DNA of 64,000 bases from Catonia carolina (GCA_035578175.1 JAQMRL010000003.1:91366469-91430468), one strand, 5' to 3'. Numbered from the stretch's first letter, positions 10,915-25,900 are shown. Numbers and translations: made by a program. Notes: generated by a model not told the origin, from the letters alone.

Positions 10915-13900
10915 GTAAGTGTTAAAACATTTAATTTTAGTATTGTAGTATTGTACCCTATTTTAAGTATTTGTAATAGAATTTTTTTTACAATTTCCTT
11001 AATGATGAAGAAATTGTAGGCAATAGATTAGGCCTACCGATTCAGTTTTTAAATATTTATTTTGTTGGAATGTGTTCACACAATAATTTAGAATAATAAA
11101 CTTCTATTTTCAATGGTTATAAATATAGGAAATAAGGGAAATTCAACAGCAAAACCGTTAATGATTAAGTTAATTAGATTTCTAAAAATTTATTCGGTGA
11201 AATAATGTCACATATTTAGATTAACTAGGAAACGAGCTGCGGATCAGAGGTTTACTAACGATGTTTGACTGAGGCAACAACACAATCAGGAACTGTTTTT
11301 ATTCTATTCATAAGCTATATATATTTTTAGGCTATTGAATTGTTATCAATTGCAGTTTAGTATAATAATACTATCAGTCATTATGAATAGAATAAATATT
11401 ATCAGGTTCTTCAAGAGAACACGTTTGGAACGTACTTATCAGTTCTTAGACAGTAGTCTGTGTTAAGGTCATGTTCAGTATAAAACATAAAGGCTTGTAT
11501 CATTGAAATTGTACTGTCTGTTAAAAGGCTGTGTCAAAGGCCAACTACTACTGTAAAAACGTGATCTTCGTAGAAATGTAGCTGTATTTTTTTACTTTCT
11601 CTTCCCTTTTATGAATATACAGGGAAGGAATTGTCGATTTTTCAAAATAGATTTTTCACTGGAAATACACCTGTTCAGCTCCCCTGAACCTTAAAAAGAA
11701 CATATTTTTAATGATTGGTCTGTGTGTGAATAACATATCTCAAGAACAGAATATTGTATGAAGTTTAAATTGGAACTTCAGTTAGGTACCGACATGAACA
11801 TTTTAATCAAAATTTGTCAACTGGAAGTAGTATATTTATACGATTTTCTCATAAATGGTTCCTACATTTTTTTTAAAGCGCTTTATTAACTGTCGTTTAT
11901 TCTTTACGAAATAGTGTAAGCGTCTGCTAAAATTCTTGTGTAGGCCCGCGTGGTAAAAAGTGTTTTTTAAGATAGCGGCCTTAATATATATTTTAGGAGA
12001 AAAATTTATATGATTAAAGTTGTAGAAAATTAATTAAACCACCACATTTATTTCTAATAATTTTTGTTACAACGCTTAGTTTATCGTCAATTAGTGATTT
12101 TCTGTATTTCTCTCAATAGAATCGGTAAAAAAACGGATTTTTTTTAAAAATGGTGGCAATAAATTTTTTTTAAATGGTGGTAAAGTATGCATTTAAAATT
12201 AAAGAAAATTTTTTAAATCTACAACTTTTAAGCAGTTTTTTTCTACATAGCTTAGTTTAGCGTCTCATGGCTGGTGGCAATTTTTAAAAAGGTGTACCTT
12301 TGACTTATAGCAAAAACCATTAGTGATTTCTGTATCCAATGACACTAACTTTGTTTCCAAATTCCGACTTAAATTTCTTAACTTCCGGTTTTGCGCCACT
12401 TGCAGTCGAAACCGAACTTCAAACCCAATGATTTATGTGACTACTCTTTAAGATTATCGAATGACACTATTTTCGTTTTCATTCCGACTTTGATTTATTG
12501 ACTTCCGGTCAAAACCGTAACTTCAAACCCAATTTAGACCCACTAACTTTTTGTGTAGATTGCGAATTCGAAAACTGTTTGTTGCTATCTCTTGTAGTTT
12601 CTGATTTTGATTTCTTGACTTCCGGTTTTGGGTCACTTCCTGTCAAAACCGGAACATTAAATCTAATTTAGTCCCACTAACTTTTTGTACAGTTTACGAA
12701 TACGAAAACCGTTTCTTGCCATCTCTTATAGTTTCTGACATCTTGGTGTGACGGGTATAGGTAAATGACAGATGTACATTTTAAAAATTGCCATCAATAA
12801 ATGCACCAGAAGAGACGTCAAAAATATAAAGATCAGAGAATGCGACATGAACAGCATAGAAAAACTCGGATACAACAAAAAAACATATTTTGACAAGATA
12901 TCACAGTAAGGAGATGAAGCAAATGATCTGAGAAAACGAAGGACGGAACACAGTCACAGCATGAAGAGGATTTGGAGGAATCGCGGACGGCCAGGGGAAA
13001 CAGAAAGAGTTATGAAATAATTCAAATGCTTACGCTCTCTTACAAAGAGAACAAAAGTAAATAATAATAATATACGTTGCATTACTAAAAACGATTTTCG
13101 TTTTAGCTCTATAGTCGTATTTATGATGCTTTGACAAATTAACTTGTTTAGCCTTACAAAATACAATTCTGTTTGTATTATTTAACATGTCTTGATGTAT
13201 TTTATCATATTCCGGTACGCTTTATTATCAGTTAAGTTTTATATACATAAAAACAATTTATAACACCTCTCGACTGTCACGTATATACCTGATGATTTTA
13301 CGTAATGTTTTTGTTTGTCTTGAAAAGAAATTAGTACTAACCTTTAAAATAATTTTAATGGAAGTAATTCTGAAGTTAGGCTACATTGTTTTGATTTAGA
13401 ACTATTTGGAATGTTATATTTATAGGATGTGTACTTTGTAATCGTATATTATTTACATTTATTACTAAAGTTTGTTGAATAAAGTTAAAAGTAATTTACT
13501 GTTTTAGGTAAAGAATTACTAATTAAAATAAAATCATCTACGTATGTCTCGTCTATTTTTCTAATTTTTTGGTTGTTGTTAAGGTCATCAGCTGAAAGGC
13601 TGGTTTGAACCGCTTTACTAAGTAAAAAGAGGAGTGAGGTGGTTTACCATGCCTTCCTCACTGAGTGGAAAAGTATGCTTACCAATATGTCAGTCCCACT
13701 GAAAAGCATCTATCCACCCTACAAATGACACCTTCACTTCATTCACTACAGGGTCTGGCTTTAAAATTAAATTCATTACTTTCGAGGAGATACTCTGACT
13801 AGAGTCTTTTACACCACTGTCTCTTCTGTTTTTAAATGCTTCAGTTATATAATTGACTGACCATGTGTGAAAAAAACAGAACTATTTTTGTAGCCCTGGA

Positions 13901-16900
13901 ACTTGCAGATCGAGTGCAAATAAATTTAACACGCCACCTGCCTGTTATGGGCAATACTTTTTGGTAAAAGAATTTTTTTAAGTAATACCCACGTTATTCA
14001 ATTAAATTAAATTTTTATTCCACGAAAAATACAAAAGCTTACAAATAGGATTAGTACGTATTAATTGGTTTGCTGGCATTTCTCCCACTATTTCCCCTCC
14101 GACTGGTCGCCCGAAAGCATAGACCCGGAGGCCGTTCCGTAGAACTCTTACGTACCGTGACTGGCGACTGTCACATATCCAATTTGTCAATAACTAAATG
14201 AAATCTCGAGAGCGAAGGTGAGCCTGGTCTTAGGTACGTAGAATGCGTTTGAAATTTTATTGAAGTATTATAAATTACTGTAATTATCAAGGAACGTTAA
14301 TATCTGTAAAATGTAGAACACTATGCAGGGATCTCGAATTTTAAGTGTAAGAATATACGAAGATTCAATCATGAAGTCTTTGTTAATAAACATAAATTCT
14401 GTTGAATGTATAGTATTTGTTTTACAAGTCAATAAAGTGTTGAAAATTAGTGGACAACTTGTTTAAAACTAATCGCGATTATATTTTATGGCTTTTAACA
14501 ATTTAACGGATTTAGTGATTGTTAAATTATTTTGTGGAACACAACTTAAATTATTATGTTGTAAGCTTTAAAGTTTTATTCATCTATAAGTGATGAAATC
14601 CCATTAAACTAATGGTATACTAGTCAACCTAATTTCATTTTATTAATGATCTTGGCTGTTTGCCATTAATGTTTTTACCCAAATTGCATGCATGCAAACA
14701 TTCCAATACAGTGTGCATTTATATCTAATTGGTTCAATATTTTGTTTGTGTCTGTACTGGATATACGTACATTTATAATATTTAAAATATGCTATTGCAG
14801 CGTGTTTTAATCAAGTAACGGAATCAATGTTAAGCTCATAAAATTTGTGTTTTTAACAAAATTTGTTAATTTCTACTAAACAAGATCGTACATAGTTCAT
14901 ATTTTAGGTACCTAGAAGTGCAAAATGGAAAATAAATAAAAACCAATGCCAATGATGCCAAGAAGGATTTCTAAACTTGATTCAAGTAGTCCAATGAGGC
15001 CGTAAAAAGCAAAAAAAAAAATTTACTAATTCCTTAAAATTTTGTCGTCCTTTCCCCAGCGGTTTTAGAATTAACAAAAATTAAGTCAAGAGCGATAAGA
15101 CTGGTTTGAACTACTAGCGTTTAAACTAAAGAAAATGTATTCTTAAATAGTTTATCACTATCTTTCTCACTAATTTTAAAGGTATGAATTTTGATGTGTG
15201 TGACAGATCTCTTAAGAAGCATCCTTAGTTTTCCACTTACAAGTGAAACCTTTCTTCATTCACCAGTAGTAGGTCTGGCTAGAAAATAAAAATTTCGCTT
15301 TTAGAATTAACAACTAAAGAATTTACATGTTTTTAAGAAACTAAGAAAAATTAAACACCAAACTACAAAATTAAAGAAACCGTTCCTGTTTAAAAAATAG
15401 CTTAAATATTTGATGAACTATCAATGTTGAACTATTGTTTTCTCATTTGGTTAAAAAATGTTGTATTAAAAACTTATCAGTATGCAATACTTCCTTAAAA
15501 AGATGTTCTATTCTACCCTGCAAACGAATTCGTCACTTCATTCACCATATTAGCTTTACTGTATGAATAATATCCGTTTGGACATAGACGATAACTGATT
15601 ATTGTCCATCATATTTGATTCTCTATAAGTAAACTATCCTTCAAGTGATACCTAGAAACTGTAAAATATGAAGTCAAACCGGGAAAACCAATAAATTAGT
15701 TTATTTAATCCCACTTAGTCTATTAGCAGTACATCTTTTCTATGCACAATAAAACTTAGTTCGTTCTAATCTGTTCGGAGGAAGAGCGCCATTTTTGTAA
15801 CCTGCTTTAGAATTTTTCATGAGCCTAATGATGAAATTGTAGTTAAAAAAATCTTCAAATCTGTATAGTACAGATAATTCTTGCACGTGACTTCAGATAA
15901 TGCTTTTTATACAGTTAATAGTAACACACGTATCGTCTGCGTTTGCTGTTAACAGATCACAATAAAGTGATGACAATACGAGTTTATTGTGTTACATTCT
16001 CGGATAAGAAAGAATTTCATTTCATCTGGTACATCTGATTATTATTTATCAGTATGGTTTTATATTTCTGCAAGAAATTGCAAATTTCTTTCTTTCTTCA
16101 TATTATCAGAGCTAATTTGTATAGAACATTATAAGTTCTAGATGATTCGCATAATAATAGACTTCTAATTTATTCTTAACAACAAATTTCACAATTAAAA
16201 TTAGTAGGTCTGTTAATTTGCAATTCTTTTTGTCAAGTGTTGTTTTTGAAATAAGGTATGCACTTAAATAAACAATTCTCGTAACCATAACGACGCTAAA
16301 AAACAACTGAACTCCGGAATGTCACCACCAGAATAGTATCACCATCGGAACTATAATTTTATTATTTTGTCATTTACTTCGCAAAATCTCGTTACGGTTT
16401 TTACCAATTTTCAATTTTGGATTTTTTCAGAATTCCGAAAGTTTCCTCTTTACAGCTAAGTATTTTTTTTTCAAATAAGTTCGTAGAACGCTGTGTTTAA
16501 GGACAATCAGCATCTTCATTTAAAACTAATTGGATCAAATTGAATGAAATATATGGTTATTTTAGTTTTTGATATGTAAATAAAAGCTGCCTAATTATAT
16601 TTACTAGTAACTTTAAAATTAATTCTTTGAGTTACCGGGCTTGATGTGATTTCTTACTTTCTCATTCAGGAAGATAGTATAATGGATATTTTTGTCCATA
16701 GAAAGAAATTTTAGGTCTAACTAAAATATGATCGAAACTGAATACTTGAAGGAAAAATAACTTTACTGAATTATTAGCAAAAGAAAGCACTAAACAGCAC
16801 CGTGTGTTGTGGTAAAAATTATACAAATTTATCAAAACGCTTTTAAACAATTTGTTTGAATCTTTGCTACAGTTAAAGAAAGTAACAGGTGTACAAAGAA

Positions 16901-19900
16901 AGTAATATTTGGCCGGCCAGTTGGTGTAGTTGTCAGTGCAACTGACTTCTTTGCCGGGGTCCCGGGTCCGATTCCCGGTTGGTCTGGCATTTTTTCATCT
17001 GGATATCACTTCATATCATTACCTTCGGACAAGCATCATCATTAAAAAATTTAACGCTAGCAAAATCTAAAATTTTTATTTTTATTGACATATTTCAAGG
17101 TAATACTATCGCAAGTTTTTGCTACGACTTAACGAGAAGAGAAACTTTACAGAGATTTCAATGCAATACCTTGGTCAAAATTTACTTGAAATATTTGTTT
17201 ACTTATGCCAAACTCAAATTAAACTTTATTATTCGAAAAATAGGTATGTTTAAATTCTTGAAAATTTAAATAAACTCTATAGTAACTTGCTATGAGTAAT
17301 AAACCCACACATTCTTTCTCTATCATAATTTCGTCGTATTCTATGTGAAAATTAATGAGATATTCAAACAACATGACATAATATTGTTTTGGTAGACAAT
17401 TAGTTCCTTTTGCTAGTTGAAGTTTCCCTTCTTGTCTTTAAATCGCAGTAGAGCAGCAAGTCAAGCTTACGGTGTTTAGGGTTCGTGATGAAAATAAGCA
17501 AAGAGATATTTCCCTTTGCCGGTAACACTGACTCCGTCAGCTTCCCGAGTTCTGTCTTTCTATTTGAATACTACAATACTACATTAGTGATGCAAAATAT
17601 TTTTCAGCAGTTAATATGATTGTGAATGTTTTATTACCATCCAAACCAATTGTTTTAAATGTATACTATTTATGGTTGTTTACGTTTTACTTTATGATAC
17701 GGTTTTGTTTTGTTTAAGTAACACGTTTTTCGTATAAACCGTGTAATTAATGTATTTTATTTCTTTTCTAATTATGTGCTGACTGATTTCCAAATATTTT
17801 GTTAATAATAATTTGAAAAATATTCTAATAATTTTAATGCTAATTCATTCGTAGAAATTGCAGATTTAAATATTCGTCATATATTTTTTAACATTTTATT
17901 TTTTTGTCTCTGTACAATGAATTACAATTACAAATGTGCTGAAGGTGACAATGATACAAAAATGATAATATGAATGACATGAGGAAGCAGACCGCCCATT
18001 GATAGAACTTGGTTTTTATTTTTATTGAATTCTGAATCTGTGTGTATTAGAGTCATCTGAATTGTTTTTGTTTATTTATTTTTTATTGGAGGAGTAACAA
18101 ACCTCTGTTTCAAGTTCTCTTTAGCCTTCTGGGAGGGTTGTCGGGTAAAGAAACTGAGCTAATCGTCTTAATTATGTCTAATTTTTATATCTAGCTAGTT
18201 TTCTGTGAAAACGTTGATAGTATTGTTTTATTGTGTCGAATATGTAAGGAACGTTTAGGTCATTGTGGATGGGGTCTCGTTTCGTACGTCCCAAGGAGAA
18301 TTCTTAATAACTCGAAGTAATCTGGATTGACTGGACTGTAATCAAGCTTTATTTCTCGGTTTAGCGGACTCATTAATTTGGGGACCGTATGTCCACATAG
18401 GTTTTAGAAAGTACTGATATATCTTAAATTTCTTCGTTAAAGAGAGAGAGAAAAAGAGAGAGAGGAATATCCACCTATTTGACAGTATAGACACGTTGTT
18501 CTGTGTGTTATTGTTTGTCGTTTTAGTGATATGTGAGGTTTCTATGTTAGTCTTTTATCAAGTGTGATACCTAAATATCTAACTTTGTCTGTCTGTGGGG
18601 TGGATGTATTGTTTATGTAAACTGGGGGTCATGTTTGTGGCTGTAAGATGAATGTAATGTGATTGGATTTTTCAAGATTGACTCTGATTTTCCATTTGTG
18701 CGACCACTCAGAGGAGTTTGTTAGGTGCAAGTTACGTGATGTATTTACAATTGACCCATTTCTGGAATGTACGTATCTGGTTAAATAACAGACATTGTTT
18801 GATCTGAGGTAGGCATATCCCCTGTGAAGAAGACATTGTACAGAATAGGAGAGAGTATAGATCCTTGTGGAACTTCGTCATATCTATGAAAGAATCCCGT
18901 TACTTCCATTATTCCAAAAATTAAAATTTTTAAAACTAGATTTCAATAGAACTTGTCCGCCCTAACACAAAATGTAAATTTTCAAATGAATGTACACCTG
19001 TTTTTTGTCATATTAAATCTACTCCAACTTGATTCACGTTTCAATAGTTTACCTGTGCAGCCCTAAAATTAATGATAAACATCAATTAAATGATGAAAAT
19101 TCTGAAAGGGTAAATTTTCTTTTAACTATTAATCACGTTGATGAACCTTTTGTATTTGTAGTGCAGAATCGAAACCCCGAACTAACTGGGACCGTAGGCT
19201 GTGGTATTATCGATTCCTTTGGATTTCCAACGACTTTTTAATAAAGATGGATTCCATTATTACAAAATGAGAGCAAATAAATAAAAGTATTACTGTATAC
19301 TTAAGTTTTATTGAAATATTGTGTAATGGTAATAAAATTGCGTTTTGTTAAAAGTTATTAAAAAATTACTATTGCAGCTACAGAAAATCACGAGTAAACT
19401 ACACAGTGTATTAATTTTATAGGGTTTTAGGATTCACTTGAAATTCACTAAGCTTAGGTTTAATTAGTTTGAAAGTTTTCTATTTTGCCGCATTATTCTT
19501 AATTATATTTAGAAGACGCTGTCTAGGTACTTCATGGCTGTTTTTTAAACCATAACATGGCAGTTTCTGCTAATAAATGCTTCAGTGAGTGCCGGACCGG
19601 CGTTGTTGTCCTCTTCTGTGTAAATCTCATCCTATTTTTCATTTTAATTCCAAATGTCTTAAACATTTACTGAATTAACTATTTCTGTGTCCTTCAAAAT
19701 TTCATAGCCCATTGTCTTTGTCAGTTTAAATCCATTTACATTCGATCGTATAGCCTGGCGATTCATGCTTAATGCCACAAAAATAAGAAAAATCATATAA
19801 AATGTTTTCGACCGGGGCCGACGACACGTGGCAAAACTTTGCTTGCGAAGATGGTGGCCCTGAAAAGGGCTGTTTATTTGGTTTGGCGTCCTGAGAATGA

Positions 19901-22900
19901 CCGTTTGGGTTTTTGTTGTGGCCCTGAAAAGGGCCGTTGTTTGTGATCGGAAGCGGCGAGTCAGCGTGTTGAGAGCGGTACCCGAAGAGTGACGGCTCGG
20001 CTACCGGGTTCAGGCCTAGCTCTCCCTCAGCGGCACTTGAGTCCCCACTGCAGCGTGACAGTGGTGGCCCCCAGAGCCCCGCAGTGTCGGCGTAGGCCAA
20101 GGCGGTTTTCTTTTCCGTCCCACGCTGAACTCAAGTCTTCACTGTAGAGCCATCAGGCACGCACGGGCTTCCGTCGGCGGTCGGGTAGGCGAAGGCTGAC
20201 CGGTGCGTACAAGTTCGTTGCTATGATGGAATAATTTCATAAGGAATTTTGAAGTCATTGTGCAAACAGTCACCGGTAACGTAAAAGGGAGCACTTGCAA
20301 TTTGTCGTAAGAATTTTGACTTAAACCGTTGGATTTTTGAAATTATAGGCCTATATACTATATAATCGGATTTTTCATAAAAATTTCAAAATAAATTTTT
20401 TCTCTACTCTGGTTAAATAAATCAGTACGCCTACGATAGTAAATTTTGTTCAGATCAATCCCATTGAAATTAATTGCCTGAAAAGCAGTGTCATTTCGTA
20501 ATTAATTAAGTTTGCAATTTAACGAATATCTTTTCCCTAAATCTGGTAGCATCTGTTACAGACATTTTGCCTAATTTCTTAATGTATTACCGAAAACTCC
20601 AGCATTGAATAATGTATATTTTAATGAATGGCATGGTCATGAATGGTCAACCGCACGGATCATAATGAAAGGGAAAGGCTGTTAGAAGAGGAAGGAATGA
20701 GAAACGTTCCAATGGCATAAAATAAATGTCACGTCATCTCGCCAATTAGACTCAATTTTGCCAATTGACTTCACAAGTATGACCAATTGACAAATTGTTA
20801 AACCCTTCATTTTCCATCTTCGTCTTCAGTCTCTCCTTTTTCTTCTTCTTCTATTTTTTCTGATAACTTAAACTATAGAAATAATTTGATCTGATATAGT
20901 AATTTTCTATTTCTATTTAAATATTGCTTTCTTTTTTGTGTAATATTCAATTTTAAAATATCAGCGTTTAATATTTCAGTACTAAATTGTTTTTAATTTT
21001 TTTAGACCATTTAGATATTAACCCTTTCTAAGTTCGAAGATTTTTATTTTTAGCAACTGTTGCTTTGCCTACCACCAACAGTGTAAATGCAGTTACATAC
21101 AATGTTTTTTATAGATATAATATTTCTTATTTATTACTGATTTTGTTTGTTATTTAACAGTTTTTAACCCTTTTCCGTGAAAAGGAAGTGTCAGCGTAGG
21201 TTGAAAACCCCAAGAATTTTAACAACAGTTAACTAAGTTGTTTTTCCAAAAAATATTTTGTACATGAAAATGTAATAGCCTACTTGCTTAAAATTACAAG
21301 CAGCAGTATTTAATATGTATGTGTGATGTTCTGACTGTTCTTTGATGTTTTATCTTGAATGAGGAAATCACCCAGTGGCAAACCCTCGACGTGGTTTTTA
21401 ATGAGATCTCTAATCCAACACAAGTGCCATTAACGCCAGCGGTCTCGGGTTCGATTCCTGGTCAGATCTGGTATTTTTTCATCACTGATTTTCATCTATC
21501 ACCCTTCATCGTCTAAAAATGTGCAAAACTGTCCGACGTATAACCAAAAAAAATTTTTTTTTAATCTTTGTGGATGTTATGGTAGGTAAGTAGGGTAGGG
21601 TGTGACAAAGAAAGAAACTTCGTAATTTTTTTTTTAATTTGGTATTTTACTATGATTCACGACCCGAGAAATCAATGACACTTTAGTCCTTAAAATCTTA
21701 AAAACCCAAATTCGCATAAACATTATTTATCTATTTCTATGAAACTATTAATTCGCTATAACACTATTTTTTTGTCATCAGTCTCTTGACTGGTTTGATG
21801 CAATTTTCCAAGCTTTTCTAACTTGAGTCGTTTCATATCTACATATCTGTAACACCCTACATCTTTCGTAATTTGCTTTAAATATTATAATCTTTGCCTC
21901 CCCCTATAATTAACTCCCCCAATACTACTCTCAATTATTGATACCGCAATAACTGGATGTCTTAAGATATGCCCCATTAGTCTATCCCTTCTTTTGGGAA
22001 GATGTTTCCTTATACTTATTTTTCATCCACTCGTCTAAGTACCTCTAAATTACTTATTTTGTCCACCCACCTAATCTTTAATATTTCCTATAACACCACG
22101 TATCAAAAGTTTATTTATTTATTTATTTTATTTAGTTAAAAATACATTACAATTTACGACTGAACTACACTAAGCTGTACACGTATACAATATTTTAAAC
22201 TAAATATACTTATACGCAAAAACTCTTCTTCGCAAAGAGTTCTGTCCGCACATAGTATACAGAACGAAAAACTTAATCACTTAAATACGTATAACTACTA
22301 TAAAAATTACTAAGTTAAATTACTACAATTAAATAGGTTACAAGGATTACGTTAAACATAATAAAAGAAACAGAAAATAAATGATAATTCAATTACATCT
22401 ACATAAAATAACAATAATAATAAATGTTAATGTTAACAAAAGAAATTTAAAAAAATTTAATTCTAAAAATAGCTTTTATCCTCTTCCTTTCTACAGCTCC
22501 TATCACCCACGTTTCACTCCTGTGAAATGGTACACTCCGATCATAGTGTTTTAAGACATTTTTTCTTATCTGTAAGTCAATGTTTGTATTCAGTAAGTTG
22601 TTTTTCATTTCAAAGATCCTTCTAGCTTGAGAAATCCTACTTTGGATATCACTTGTGCTTTTAGCAATAACACTATAGTAAAGGTTTATAAATTGTTTTC
22701 TTAGCAAAACAGAATGATGTTTTAAATTAATAGCTTTAAGTTTAAATTTGCAAGTATTAAATTTTCTTCATAAGATCACAAATTATGCACTAAATAGAAA
22801 GGGATTTGATTGATATTGATTTTTTTTTTGTAGCTGGGGGGTCATTAGAATAGAATTGCGGTTTAGTTTTGTATTGTATGCAACGAAATAATAAGATTGA

Positions 22901-25900
22901 CTACTAGTAAATATTATAATTAAGATTTATATTTTTATTTGTATTTTTGTAAGTCGTGACTTACAAACCTTAATTTTATTCTAGTATAACGATATAAATA
23001 ATTTGTAAATTTTTTGTGGAAATACTTTGTACGACCGTCTTAAAGATAAAAACTGAATTAAGTAGTGGATAAAATAACTTAAAAGAACGTCGAATTGGAA
23101 CCTTGCCATTGAAACGAATCATTAACAACATTTTCAAGGCCACTGCAGTAACATTTCAAATAAAATTCGTGCATGTAAATGCACCTTAACGCTAATACGT
23201 AGTGGCATCAATGAAACGTATTAATCTAATTTGTTATCTAATTTTTATTAAGATTTTATTGCAGTATTTTATTCGTTGTTTTTTTTTTGCTTAATTTTAT
23301 GAATTGTATTGTGTTTTTTTCACTCGTTAATAAAAATTGTCTTATTATTCCAAACAAGGATTAGGCCGCACCCTGTGCCGAACTCATACGATATCATCAT
23401 CTCAGTCTTTTTCTAGGTCTACCGACATCCCTTTTCCCTTCTGGAGCATACCAGTGCGCCTGCTTAGGTATCCTGTGATCTGATATCCTTGCCATGTGCT
23501 GTCTCCAACTTTGGCGTTAATCCTCTATCTTATCGTACAAGTTATAAATTCCCAATCCCTAACCTTATTTACTTATTCCTTATTCTGTCTAAGCGTGTAC
23601 ACCCCTTAGTCCTTCACAAAAATTTCATCTCTGCCGTCTGGATTCTCCGCTCTTGGGTTTCTGTAGTTTTCCATGCCTCATTTCCGTACAGAATAATGTG
23701 AGCTGCCATAACTTCTGATAACATAATATAATAAGCTGCCATAACTTCAAAAAACTTACCTTTTATGACCCTTCTCGCTCTATTTCCCAAAGTTCTGCTT
23801 ATATTCCCGCATATCCTCTGAAATTTTCTCAATTTCTGCTCTATATCCAAATCAGAATCAAATCTCACGTCACACCCAAAATAAGGAAAGTGAGATACCA
23901 TGCCGGTATTATTTCGGTGTTATTTAATGACGCTGATTATAATCCCGGGGCCTCACCTTGCAAGTGATGAGAAAGGAGGAGAAGGAGGAGTAACTACCTC
24001 GTTAAAAAACCTGGCTCTATGTGGCACCCAGTTATAGGGCCCCTGTTTAGGGTACAGGTGAAAAAACGGCGGATGCGAAAATTCTTCTAACAGTGAACAG
24101 GGCGGAAAAACCTAGGAGTTGGGTCTCCGAATGAAACCCAGAGCATGGCCAGGTAATCAAAGGTGGCAGCCCCGACATTGCTCTTACTTTGCGCAGGGTT
24201 CGTAGCCCGGCCATAAGACATTTTAACCTACTGAGAAACTCACAAGAGAAACTCAGATAGCCTTGGAAATAATAAATGTAATCACTGAAATATGTTCTTA
24301 AAATTTCTTGAGTATTTTCATGTTTAATAACCACCCTGAACAGAAATCACTTTTAAAGTTATTCTTTGTTTCTGAACTACCGGATAGGCTACATCATCTA
24401 GAAATAAATCCTGATAATATTTTTGAAGAGGATTTAGAACAGTTACCCTTACATTGTCTGGAACTTTTCATACTAATCTTAATAAATTAAGATTACTTTC
24501 CTCAAGCCAAAAGCAGAAATAATCGAATTTCCTTCACAACTCCAACTTCTTTAAAAATTTAAATAAAATTACTATTTTTAAACAAGATGTGTAGTAAATG
24601 ACTACATAGCTTAATCGATTCAATAAAGAAAATTATTTAACTGTCAAAAATTGATTGAGGTTTCTTGTGTTCTTATAAAAATTGTTACTTTTTATATTAG
24701 TCGTAAGATTAACCTTTCAGTACCAACGTCCGGAAAACAGGACGTCGATATATTTTATGTAGTTATAACATCCGGTTTACTGGACGCCCGAATGTTATGC
24801 ATAAAGTGCCAACGCCCGGAAAACCGAACATTTCCAAAAAAAAACTAAACAAAAATTAATGGAATAATGTATTTTGAAACCGTTTCCGTTGGGTAGTGAT
24901 TAGCGCGCTAGCGTACACAGCGAAAGGTCCCGGGTTTGATTCCCGGCTAGGGTCTGGAACTTTAACACCTTAAAACCACCGTTAAGGTACCAAAACCCAC
25001 AGTAGTGGCTAATGACCAAGCTGTCGATGCGACTTTTAATAAACTAAAAAAAAAAATTATTTTGAATATTTTTAGTGTAGAACGATTTCTTTTTGTTACG
25101 AACACAATAAAAAATAATAATTAACAGAGCATTTTATTTTTCTGTAACGTTGAAATTTTGGTCGGCAATGGCAGGCTTACGCCTGTAAGTTTTCGAAATA
25201 AGGGCTGGCACTTTTTTTACACCCTTATTCAAATTAAATGGCACTTTAGATCAAACTTTTAGGTATTGTTTCGGCACTGAAAGGGTTAAAATACACAAAC
25301 TTGGCATTCAGACCAATGTCAATGATGTTTCTTTAATTTAGTTGTTATATTGTCATTTGTACAAAATGTCTATAAATGTAATTTTTTTAATGTTAAATGT
25401 ATATTTTAAAAAGCCCACAGTCGTTTAAAACACACAATCTTGCATACATACAAACACACTATTAAAATAAATGAACAGAAGAACCACTGTAACTTCACGT
25501 ATTAATCAACAGAGCTTGCTAAATATTAATTAGAATTTTGCTTCACTAAACGTGGTAGACGCGTTTCAGTTATTAGCTATAAAACTGATAGTTAATTAGT
25601 CCATGTAGTTATTACGCTAGTGTAAATATTACCGCCCTAATTTTATGTTATCTTCCCACACGGTAGTGCTCTCGCTAGTACATTTTGCAGACTTTAAATT
25701 TGTTTAACCATGGCAATTACATGGAGGTTCTGCCCATGTTGTTAAACCCTTAAAGTGAATTTTAAGACAAAAATTCACATAACAAAATTGTATAAAAAAA
25801 GTAGGTACTAAATATTTTTTTACGGTGGTTCATTAATTTAAAATGATAGGCCTAATATTGGTTTGTATGTACTATAAATGTGCAAAGGAGATACCTACAT

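Noticed and set aside
10795..11019. 74-codon frame over exon 1 ([12 protein letters not shown]...)
   Set aside because: It reads through the GTAAGT donor, and its phase at 10914 does not match exon 2. The +1 frame starting at ATG 10850 does.
17460..17560. GC-richer patch as a possible exon (gtgtttagggttcgtgatga)
   Set aside because: No long open frame with splice sites and no family likeness.
19726..20100. 124-codon minus frame in the GC-rich island as a real protein
   Set aside because: No family likeness. It runs through both histone-type stem-loops into AT-rich DNA; long frames are expected where stop codons are rare in GC-rich sequence.
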